Below are positions 44,010-51,647 of a DNA stretch of 61,109 nucleotides, one piece after another. Numbering within the stretch: the stretch's first letter is position 1; every line of letters starts with the position of its first letter. A program made the translations under genes and the position numbers. Under the pieces are notes generated by a model. That model worked only from the letters and a program-made list of their open reading frames with translations. It did not search any database and was not told the DNA's origin. Origin of the DNA: Clostridia bacterium (GTDB lineage Bacteria > Bacillota > Clostridia > Oscillospirales > CAG-272); assembly GCA_017937135.1 (NCBI GenBank), contig JAGBEE010000008.1, positions 1 to 61,109 on the forward strand. Direction: 5' to 3'.

Positions 44010-45183
44010 AATTATTAAGGATTATAATAAGCCAGAGATGCCCGAGGTGCGTGTGCGCATCGGGCGTTTTGCTGGCTTTGTAGGAATAATAGCAAACGCA
44101 ATACTGTTTATAATTAAGCTCGTTGTTGGTATTTTAACGGGTGGCGTGTCTATAATTGCAGACTCGTTAAACAATTTATCCGACTCAGCATCCAATGTTT
44201 TAACAGTAGTAGGCTACACAATTTCGGGCAAGCCTGCCGACAAGGACCATCCATATGGTCACGCAAGAATGGAATACCTTTGCTCACTTATTATTTCAAT
44301 GTTTGTTACTTTTATAGGCATTGAAATGCTTATTTCCTCAGCCGAAAAGCTAATAGAGAATACACTAACAGAGCAATATTCCACACCAATGATTATAATT
44401 ATTGCCTCAACTATAATTGTAAAGGCACTTATAGCTATATTCTATAGAAGACTTGGCAAGCATATAAATTCCGACACCTTAAAGGCAAGCGCTCTTGATA
44501 GCATAGGCGACGTAATCGCTACATCAGCAGTAGTTGCTGGTATGATTTTACAGCCATACGTGTCTATAAGTGTCGATGGAATAGTAGGTATTGTAATCGC
44601 AGTTTATATTATAATAATGGGAATAAAGCTTGTTGTTGAGTCATCAAGCACCTTGATAGGAAAAGCGCCCGATCCAAATTTCATTCACGATATTTTACAC
44701 AGATTAAAGAATTATGAGGGAGTTTTAGGTATTCACGACCTTGTTATACACTCCTACGGACAAAATAGATGCTTCGCAACTGTTCATATTGAAGTAGATT
44801 CAGATGCTGAGATTATGCACAGTCACGATTTAATTGATAATATAGAGGCAGATTTTTTAAAGGACGGAATAAATTTAGTCATTCATATGGACCCTGTGTC
44901 TATTTCTGACCCGGAAACAAACGAATTAAGAGCAAAATGCTTACAAATAGTGTCCGATTTATCAAGTGAATACTCGCACCCTGTGTCGATGCACGACTTT
45001 AGAATTGTCAAAGGCATTACGCACACAAACGTAATATTTGATATTAGCGTATCAAACGATATGCCACTTACAAACCAGCTTCTTTGTCAGGAGCTGACGG
45101 AGCGAATAAGACAAATAAATCCACTATACAATTTAGTTTTGACAATAGATAGAGATTATTTTTCCGAAAGATATGGAGAATAA
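44002..45183 (+). CDS. Cation diffusion facilitator transporter
   Basis: The 393-residue membrane protein exports divalent metals (Zn, Fe, Mn or Co) by proton antiport. Six membrane helices fill residues 25-225; SIIADSLNNLSDSASN holds the metal-site Asp pair of helix 2 and KASALDSIGDVIATS that of helix 5, each in the expected spacing, and HPYGHARMEYL follows helix 2. A cytoplasmic ferredoxin-like domain follows (230-310), and about 75 further residues make a second small domain not present in minimal CDFs. Metal specificity is unknown. Confidence 0.92.
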   Translation: MNKIIKDYNKPEMPEVRVRIGRFAGFVGIIANAILFIIKLVVGILTGGVSIIADSLNNLSDSASNVLTVVGYTISGKPADKDHPYGHARMEYLCSLIISMFVTFIGIEMLISSAEKLIENTLTEQYSTPMIIIIASTIIVKALIAIFYRRLGKHINSDTLKASALDSIGDVIATSAVVAGMILQPYVSISVDGIVGIVIAVYIIIMGIKLVVESSSTLIGKAPDPNFIHDILHRLKNYEGVLGIHDLVIHSYGQNRCFATVHIEVDSDAEIMHSHDLIDNIEADFLKDGINLVIHMDPVSISDPETNELRAKCLQIVSDLSSEYSHPVSMHDFRIVKGITHTNVIFDISVSNDMPLTNQLLCQELTERIRQINPLYNLVLTIDRDYFSERYGE

Positions 45184-45198
45184 AATCAAGGAGCTAAA

Positions 45199-47136
45199 AT
45201 GAAAAGGATATATTTTTTAATCTTTACCATTGTTTTGGTTTTCACCCTTGGTGTGCTTGTAGGAGCTGAGGGACTTGAGGTAAAGGATTCAAATGGCAAT
45301 TTATATAACGCCACTGACTACACCTTCTATTTACCCTCACACATAGACCCACAAAGAGTAAGATTTTCTGTAACAGGCGATTATGAAATAACAATAGATG
45401 GCGAAAAAAACAGTAAGATTTTAATTCTAAATGACACCGTGCTCGACTTAACCCCTTACAAAAAGGTCAAAGGCGATGAAACATTTTATAGCTTAAAAAT
45501 TGAATTAGATGGCAATCCAATAGATATCGTTTTTCGCTTTGCAAGCTCGTTGCCAAGCGTATATATTGACACCTCAATAGGCGCAAATAGCATTATTGAT
45601 AACGCAAAAAAGGATGAGGAAGCAAAAATCACAATAACAAATAAGGATTCAATAGTTGAGTACAGCGACAAGGAAAATACGTTTAGCGAAATAAAGCTAA
45701 GAGGAAATACAACCACTGATTACTTAAAGAAGCCATTTCAAATAAAGCTAAGCCAAAAGACGAATCTTTTTAATATGGGTAATGGTAAAACGTGGGTTTT
45801 ACTTGCAAACTATCTTGATCAGTCGCTCATTCGTAATAGTATAATGTATCAAATCGCCAAGGTTCTTGGTATGGATATGTCAAATTTTCAAAGTGTTGAT
45901 TTGTTTATAGACGGTAAATATTACGGAGTATATCTTCTTTGCGAAAAGGTTCAAATCGGCAAGGACAGAGTTGATATTCACGACTTGGAAGAGGAAAATG
46001 ATGCCCTGAATACCGAATACGGAGAAGCTAAGTGGGTTGGTAGTGGCACAATAATAGATGAAACTATTTTAACTGAATACACCTATATAGAGGGGGTAGT
46101 AAATCCAAGCGATATTACAGGTGGATACTTAATTGAGCTTGATAATAACTACTACAAAAAGGAGCTTTGCTATTTTTTAACCGAAAATGGAAATCACTAT
46201 GTTATAAAATCTCCCGAATACGCATCCAAAGAGCAGGTAGAATATATAAGCGTTCTATTTGCAGAGATGGAGGAGGCTATTATGGCAGAAAATGGCTATA
46301 ATAGTATAGGTAAGCACTACAGCGAATACATAGATGTAGATTCATTTGTATATGCTTATATAATTGCTGAGCTTTCAAGAAATTACGATGCAGGCTCATC
46401 AAGTATGTATTTTTACAAGGACAAGGATAATGGTCAAGAGGTATCAAAAATAGTGAAAGGACCATTGTGGGACTGCGATAACACCCTTGGCAACATACAT
46501 AAAAACGGTGCTTCAAATCCAGAGGGCTTCTGGGCAAAGGATAGAAGCATATGGCGAGGACTTACTGCTAAGGAAGAATTTAACAAAAGAGTAAGCGAGG
46601 AATTTACAAGAATTTACGACATAGTCTTTAATATGATAGACAAGGGTGGCTTTGTTGAAAATCAGGTTAAAATGATAGGCGACTCCATATATATGGAAAG
46701 AGTAAGATGGGGAAGTGACAGCTACGAAACGTGGCCACTATACTCAAATGGTGTTCACTACGATAAATGGCAGGACCCAAGCCAAGTACCGATATTTAAT
46801 TTTGTTGAGAGATATTCCGATGGAATAGACAAGAACGAAAGAACCGTTATAGGTTATTTGTGTGAGCATATGGAAAAGCGTCTTAATTTCTTAGCTAAGG
46901 AATGGGATGCCAAGGTAAGTATTCGTCAAAGAGTCTTAAATGAAATTGATTACGACGACCTTGATAGCTCACAGGGCTCAGATCTTGGCTCAGATGATAA
47001 TATAAATAGAACAAACAACAATAAGAGCACAATAATTGTTTTATCGGTTGTGTGTGGCATACTCGGTTGTGGCTTAATAGGTACAAGCGTTGCATTAGTA
47101 ATTGTAATTAAGAAAAAATCCGAAAAACCCTTATAA
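45199..47136 (+). CDS. CotH-type kinase-like surface protein
   Basis: The 645-residue protein has a signal peptide (about 1-22), a beta-rich front (25-135) and a CotH domain (about 150-480). CotH-type stretches are IKLRGNTTTDYLKKPFQIKL, LLANYLDQSLIRNSI, VDLFIDGKYYGVYLLCEKVQIG, GGYLIELDNNY and GPLWDCDNTLGN, the last matching the metal-binding D-x-D end. A C-terminal helix (about 612-635) with KKKSEKPL anchors it outside the cell. Bacillus CotH phosphorylates spore-coat proteins; surface versions in gut Clostridia are common and their targets unknown. Third gene of the ThyX-like/CDF operon, 15 bases after the CDF stop. Confidence 0.85.
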   Translation: MKRIYFLIFTIVLVFTLGVLVGAEGLEVKDSNGNLYNATDYTFYLPSHIDPQRVRFSVTGDYEITIDGEKNSKILILNDTVLDLTPYKKVKGDETFYSLKIELDGNPIDIVFRFASSLPSVYIDTSIGANSIIDNAKKDEEAKITITNKDSIVEYSDKENTFSEIKLRGNTTTDYLKKPFQIKLSQKTNLFNMGNGKTWVLLANYLDQSLIRNSIMYQIAKVLGMDMSNFQSVDLFIDGKYYGVYLLCEKVQIGKDRVDIHDLEEENDALNTEYGEAKWVGSGTIIDETILTEYTYIEGVVNPSDITGGYLIELDNNYYKKELCYFLTENGNHYVIKSPEYASKEQVEYISVLFAEMEEAIMAENGYNSIGKHYSEYIDVDSFVYAYIIAELSRNYDAGSSSMYFYKDKDNGQEVSKIVKGPLWDCDNTLGNIHKNGASNPEGFWAKDRSIWRGLTAKEEFNKRVSEEFTRIYDIVFNMIDKGGFVENQVKMIGDSIYMERVRWGSDSYETWPLYSNGVHYDKWQDPSQVPIFNFVERYSDGIDKNERTVIGYLCEHMEKRLNFLAKEWDAKVSIRQRVLNEIDYDDLDSSQGSDLGSDDNINRTNNNKSTIIVLSVVCGILGCGLIGTSVALVIVIKKKSEKPL

Positions 47137-47149
47137 TACAAGGAAAAAG

Positions 47150-47178
47150 CAGACATTTTGGTGTCTGCTTTTGTTTTT
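47150..47178 (+). terminator. Terminator of the CotH operon
   Basis: AAAAGCAGACA/TGTCTGCTTTT stem-loop followed by TGTTTTTT. Confidence 0.85.
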
Positions 47179-47281
47179 TCGCAATATATGAACAATTAAA
47201 CATATGTGCATAACATAATAAATAAAACGATGATTATTTTCCTAAATTTTGTAAATACTAATAAAAAATGGAGGAAAACAT

Positions 47282-47740
47282 ATGAAAGCAATAATAATAG
47301 TCAAAGAAAACAAAAATATTATTTCCAAGGTAATAGAAAATCTTTTGTCCTACGATATAGATGATTTTATAGTGTTTACAAAGGAGCATTTTACAAGGCG
47401 CGAAAGGGAATATTATAGAACAAACAAAATAAATGTAATTTTTTTATACGATAACGGAAAAGAAAATTCCATAACGCTATTAAAAAACATAAGAGGAAGC
47501 ATAAATTCACAATTTTTAATTGCCTATTCACCAAAAATAGAAAAAATAGATATAGAAAAAATGATAATAGCACACAAAAATAATCAAACCATCGCCACCT
47601 TGTCGATAATAGAGAATAAATTAGCTATGGCAATATTTGAACAAGAGGTATTTGACTACATCAAAAATCAAAATAGCCTTGAATCCGAGGTAATTTCTCG
47701 CATCGCCGAGGACTCTGAGGTTTCCATATTCCTTAACTAA
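47282..47740 (+). CDS. Nucleotidyltransferase-fold protein without the nucleotide-binding loop
   Basis: The 152-residue protein resembles the first half of RfbF/RmlA-type sugar nucleotidyltransferases: MKAIIIVKENKN aligns with MKAVILAGG, LLSYDIDDFIVFT with the second strand, SITLLKNIRGSINSQFLIAYSPKIEKIDIEKMIIAHK with the LKRV...YGDGVxDVDI...FHK region. The Gly-rich GGxGTR loop and the catalytic Asp of YGDG are missing (here YSPK). It ends before the usual C-terminal half. Either a degenerate gene remnant or a binding protein. GGAGG lies 8 bases before the ATG. Confidence 0.6.
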   Translation: MKAIIIVKENKNIISKVIENLLSYDIDDFIVFTKEHFTRREREYYRTNKINVIFLYDNGKENSITLLKNIRGSINSQFLIAYSPKIEKIDIEKMIIAHKNNQTIATLSIIENKLAMAIFEQEVFDYIKNQNSLESEVISRIAEDSEVSIFLN

Positions 47741-47876
47741 ATATTCAAGCAAAAAATAACACTTTTTCATTCATTGATATATCTTATAAAAGATATTATA
47801 AATTAATCAAAATTCAAAGGAGAAAACACACAAAAGAAAAATAACCTTCAAAAAATAAAATAAAATTCTAAATAAC

Positions 47877-47905
47877 TTGAATTATCATAATGTATATGAT
47901 AAAAT
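47877..47905 (+). promoter_or_regulatory. Promoter of the LRR lipoprotein leader
   Basis: TTGAAT, 17 bases, TAAAAT, giving an untranslated leader of about 200 bases. Confidence 0.5.
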
Positions 47906-47953
47906 AAAATAGCAAAAATTACAAAAAAATTAGAGAAAAGGTTGACAAGCAAA

Positions 47954-48028
47954 ATGAAATCTGCGACAATCTCAGATAGACAGACAGACAGAGCTATAAC
48001 TCTGTATTTTTTGCACGCAATAAAATAG
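47954..48028 (+). CDS. Possible 24-residue leader peptide
   Basis: An ATG at 47954, with AGAGAAAAGG 12-20 bases upstream, opens 24 codons to TAG at 48026. The frame runs through the GACA repeat (ISDRQTDRA) and the first hairpin and ends shortly after it. A ribosome on it would disturb that hairpin, as in attenuation. The ribosome binding site is poorly spaced and the peptide has no run of one regulatory amino acid, so this is only a candidate. Confidence 0.25.
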   Translation: MKSATISDRQTDRAITLYFLHAIK

Positions 48029-48115
48029 CTAATATAGCCTTTAATATATGAAAAGGTTACGCCCTTTCATATATTGAATGGCTTTTTGTGTTAAAAATAA
48101 TTAAAGGAGATAAAA

Positions 48116-50464
48116 ATGAAAAACAAAATTTTAATCGTTACACTGGCACTTTTTTGTATAGTGTCTGTGGGGATTTTTTCCTCGTGTGGTGGGGAGCAGG
48201 CAAGCGAGGGATTATACTATGACCCTCATTTTATTTGGGACTACGATATTTTCGGAGAATATGTAAACACAGGTGAAATAGATTATTACACAGTATCCTT
48301 GGGAGGTTGCGTCGATAGTGATATTATAATACCTGATTCTCACGCTGGCGAGCCCGTTTTATACCTCGATTCAAACAGCTTTAAAAACAATGAAAGAGTC
48401 ACATCATTTACATATAACAAGTACATTGAAGAGATAAATGGTGAATTAAATAACTGCAAAAATCTCACAAGGGTTACTCTTGGCAAATCTATCGAGAATA
48501 TAAATGTCACAGCATTTATCGGATGCGATAAGCTTACGAATTTAGAGGTAAGTAGTCAAAATGCTTCATTTACCTCGGTGGATGGAATTTTATACTCAAA
48601 GGACAAGTCAATGATTGTAAGATTTCCACAGGGTAAAAACGCAGTACACATAGATATACCAGAGAGTATAAAGATGATTGGTGACGGAGCCTTCATTTAT
48701 TGTAAAACACTTGAAGAAGTAATTTTGCCAAGCACATTGAAGGGAATAGGCGAGGGCGCATTTAGCGAATGTGAAAAGCTATCATCAATTTCATTACCAT
48801 CAGAGATAAATTATATAAGCTCATATGCGTTTACATCAAGTGGACTAACAAGCATTTCTATACCCGACAGCATAAATCAATTGGGAGAGAGTGTATTTGC
48901 AGATTGTAAGGCACTTAAAGAGGTTAAGCTACCAAATAACATTACCCAAATAGGAATGAACATGTTCTATGGCTGCGAGTCGCTTGAAGAAATTAAAATT
49001 CCCAACACAGTTGAAGAAATATGCGACTTTGCATTTAAGGATTGTAGTAAATTAAAGGCATTTGATTGCTCTAATGTTAATTTAAGCAAAATAGGAATAA
49101 ACGCGTTTGAAGGCTGTGTAGCATTGACTGAAATTAAGCTTCCTAATGCTATGACCCGTATAGGGGAATATACCTTTAAGGGCTGCGAAAAGCTTGAAAA
49201 AGTAACAATTTTTGCTTCTTTTGAGGGAGAAGGCATAGAGCACGATTGCTTGGGCAAGGGAATTTTCGATGGGTGTAGTGCTATAAAGGAAGCTAATATT
49301 TCTTGTAAAATAGCTTCTCATTTACCAAAAGAATGCTTGACAAAATTAACAATAAATAGTGGAAGCGAAGTTAACGGCTTTACTGACTGTAAGGCGCTTA
49401 AAACAGTAATCATTCTTGATGATGTTGGAAAAATAGGTGATTTGGCATTTAGTGACTGTTCATCCTTGGATGAGGTTACATTTGGAAAGGTAAGCTCAAT
49501 TGGCGGTCGTGCATTTTTGAACTGTATTTCACTAAAAAGCATTGTTATTCCATCAAGTGTAAGTAAGATAAGCTCTGCTTTTAAGGGCTGTACAAATCTT
49601 GAAAAGGTAACTATTGAAAATGGTGTACAGGAGCTTGGTGGAAGCATCTTTCTCGGTTGCACCTCTCTTAAGGAAATAACAATCCCTTCCTCTGTTAAAA
49701 GCCTCGGCTCATATGCGTTTAAAAATTGTACAGCATTAAAAAGCGTTACTCTTTCAAGCTCGCTAACAAAAATAGAAGAATATACATTTTATGGTTGTAC
49801 ATCTATTTATGAGCTTGTGATTCCTGAAGGTGTTACAAGTATTGCACAAAATGCAATTAGAGAATGTACCTCGCTTGTAAGGCTCATTTTGCCTTCTACT
49901 CTTAGTACATATGTTGATATAAGAGATGCCTACAAGCTAACGGAAATATATAATCCTGCGCAGGCTTCGATTTCGCTGTTTAATGAAGGCTCTTGGACAG
50001 GCTCAAATCGAGATATATGGCCAATGGTTAAGCATACAGATAAAAATGCAACAAGTATAATAGACATAGTTGATGATTTTGTTTTTGCTACTATAAATGA
50101 TGAATACTACCTTGTATGTTACATAGGTGATAGCACTGAAATAGTATTGCCAAGTAGCTATAAGGACTCAACCTACACAATAAGATCGGGCGCATTTATA
50201 GAAAACGAAAAAATTACTAAGATAACAATAACAAATGGCGTATCAAAAATAGACCCACGCTCCTTCTGTCTTGCAAAGGTGACAGATATTGTTTTTGAGA
50301 ACACAGAAAATTGGAAATATTATGATGATTATGGTGATGATTATAGTCGTGAGAAGCAGTATGCTCTTGATGTAAGTGACAGCAAGAAAAACGCAACTGA
50401 TTTTAGCAACCAATATAATTCATATAATAGCGCTGTCAGATATATAATTAAGGACAATGGCTGA
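48116..50464 (+). CDS. BspA-type LRR_5 lipoprotein
   Basis: The 782-residue lipoprotein has a lipobox FSSC (Cys24) and then about 25 LRR_5 units of 22-24 residues between residues 60 and 625, with the recurring L.EI.LP..V..IG..AF..C pattern. The last 150 residues include a further LRR pair (KITKITITNGVSKIDPRSF) and a Tyr/Asp-rich end. Likely displayed on the outside of the membrane; relatives bind host or bacterial surfaces. AAAGGAG lies 6 bases before the ATG. It is followed after 43 bases by a coiled-coil membrane protein gene that probably shares its transcript. Confidence 0.88.
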   Translation: MKNKILIVTLALFCIVSVGIFSSCGGEQASEGLYYDPHFIWDYDIFGEYVNTGEIDYYTVSLGGCVDSDIIIPDSHAGEPVLYLDSNSFKNNERVTSFTYNKYIEEINGELNNCKNLTRVTLGKSIENINVTAFIGCDKLTNLEVSSQNASFTSVDGILYSKDKSMIVRFPQGKNAVHIDIPESIKMIGDGAFIYCKTLEEVILPSTLKGIGEGAFSECEKLSSISLPSEINYISSYAFTSSGLTSISIPDSINQLGESVFADCKALKEVKLPNNITQIGMNMFYGCESLEEIKIPNTVEEICDFAFKDCSKLKAFDCSNVNLSKIGINAFEGCVALTEIKLPNAMTRIGEYTFKGCEKLEKVTIFASFEGEGIEHDCLGKGIFDGCSAIKEANISCKIASHLPKECLTKLTINSGSEVNGFTDCKALKTVIILDDVGKIGDLAFSDCSSLDEVTFGKVSSIGGRAFLNCISLKSIVIPSSVSKISSAFKGCTNLEKVTIENGVQELGGSIFLGCTSLKEITIPSSVKSLGSYAFKNCTALKSVTLSSSLTKIEEYTFYGCTSIYELVIPEGVTSIAQNAIRECTSLVRLILPSTLSTYVDIRDAYKLTEIYNPAQASISLFNEGSWTGSNRDIWPMVKHTDKNATSIIDIVDDFVFATINDEYYLVCYIGDSTEIVLPSSYKDSTYTIRSGAFIENEKITKITITNGVSKIDPRSFCLAKVTDIVFENTENWKYYDDYGDDYSREKQYALDVSDSKKNATDFSNQYNSYNSAVRYIIKDNG

Positions 50465-50507
50465 TAGCATTTATCTATATTGATGTAATGACTGGAGAAA
50501 TTCATAT

Positions 50508-51590
50508 ATGACTAAAGAAAAAACAAATCTTATTGATAAGCTTTATACTCTTCGTGCAGGCGTTTCTTTAGTAGCAGAGCAGGCTGAAATTATTGATGAT
50601 TATAAAAATGCTGGAAAGAAAAGAATATGTGAATTAGAAAACGAGATAAACGCATCAAAGGAAAATATAGAGTCTCATAAAAGCTCATTTGCTAAAAAAT
50701 GCGAGGGTTACGAAAAAGAAAAAAGCGATTTTAATAAAACGATTAAAAATGGCGAAAATTTAGTAAAGCCGAAAAAGATAACAATGAAGACCTGTGTCAT
50801 AATTTGCATATCTATTTGGCTACCTCTTGCGCTTACCCTTGTATTAGGTCTTATGGATATTATGTCAACAGGTGAGCTGATAGGAGTTATTATTGGTTGT
50901 GTACTATTACTTGGACTTTTGATTTTGTTTTGCAAATTTATAATGTTGAGTGTAATAAATGGCGATTATGAAAAATCTTTTTTAGAATATGAAAGAAAAA
51001 GGGCTGAATATGAGCAAAATTGTAAAAAAGAGCCAATAATAAATGCTGAAATTAACGAAAAAATCAATATCTCTCGCGATGAAATGAACAAAAGCATTGA
51101 AAAAGAAAATCAAAAAATTAAGGTTTTGACAGCTTCAATGGATGAAATAAGAGAGAAAACGGAATGCAAGATACAGGAGTATAAAATAGAAGGTAAAAAA
51201 ATCTATGAATCATTAATAGAGCAGTTTAACAATATATTAGATATTCGCGACTGGGAAAGCATTGATTTTATAATTTATTTGCTTGAAACAGGCAGAGCCG
51301 AAACAGTAAAGGAAGCTTTGCAACAGTTAGATTTTCATCGTCAAACAGACAAAATCGCTGATGCTGTAAATAATGCAAGTAAGGCAATTTGTGAGAACAT
51401 AAGCTTTACAGCGAAAAGAGCAGAGGAAACAATATCAAGCTGTGCATCAAGAATTTCAACACAGCTTGACGGAATAAATGGTCGTTTAAACGGAATATCT
51501 ATATTTTCAGCTATGCAAAGCCTCTTACTTCTTAAATCTACGCTAACAAGCACCGAGCTTTTAAAAAGAGTAAGAGTTGTTTTAAGGTAA
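50508..51590 (+). CDS. Coiled-coil membrane protein of unknown function
   Basis: The 360-residue protein has a coiled-coil (about residues 20-85), two adjacent membrane helices (95-118 and 125-150), a second long coiled-coil (155-240), and a soluble tail with DIRDWESIDFIIYLLETGRA near 248, followed by KEALQQLDFHRQTDKI. That WESIDxIIYxLETGRAxTxKEALQ stretch recurs in Firmicute proteins of unknown role. The hairpin topology puts both coiled-coils on the same membrane side, probably the cytoplasm. TGGAGA precedes the ATG. Position behind an LRR lipoprotein suggests a joint role, unproven. Confidence 0.75.
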   Translation: MTKEKTNLIDKLYTLRAGVSLVAEQAEIIDDYKNAGKKRICELENEINASKENIESHKSSFAKKCEGYEKEKSDFNKTIKNGENLVKPKKITMKTCVIICISIWLPLALTLVLGLMDIMSTGELIGVIIGCVLLLGLLILFCKFIMLSVINGDYEKSFLEYERKRAEYEQNCKKEPIINAEINEKINISRDEMNKSIEKENQKIKVLTASMDEIREKTECKIQEYKIEGKKIYESLIEQFNNILDIRDWESIDFIIYLLETGRAETVKEALQQLDFHRQTDKIADAVNNASKAICENISFTAKRAEETISSCASRISTQLDGINGRLNGISIFSAMQSLLLLKSTLTSTELLKRVRVVLR

Positions 51591-51602
51591 ACAATATTAA
51601 AT

Positions 51603-51646
51603 AAAAAAACACCCTCAAGGTTGATTCCTTAAGGGTGTTTTTTAAA
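51603..51646. terminator. Bidirectional intrinsic terminator
   Basis: AAAACACCCT/AGGGTGTTTT stem with inner GG/CC pairs between converging genes. Confidence 0.85.
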
Positions 51647-51647
51647 T

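Larger units (their letters stand above)
47741..48115 (+). ncRNA. Long AT-rich leader with two hairpin terminators
   Basis: The 375-base gap holds a promoter at 47877 and then two U-tailed hairpins in the transcribed leader. The first is ACAGAG-CTATAA-CTCTGT (47988-48005) followed by ATTTTTT. The second is a long stem AATATATGAAA/TTTCATATATT with an outer AGCC/GGCT (48036-48083) followed by TTTTTG, ending 30 bases before the LRR gene. Bases 47977-47992 carry a GACA repeat. This suggests a regulated leader or a small RNA ending at the first hairpin. It matches no riboswitch class I recognise. Confidence 0.5.

Noticed and set aside
47282..47740. Functional sugar nucleotidyltransferase
   Set aside because: The nucleotide-binding loop and the metal-binding Asp are missing and the length is about half that of the family.
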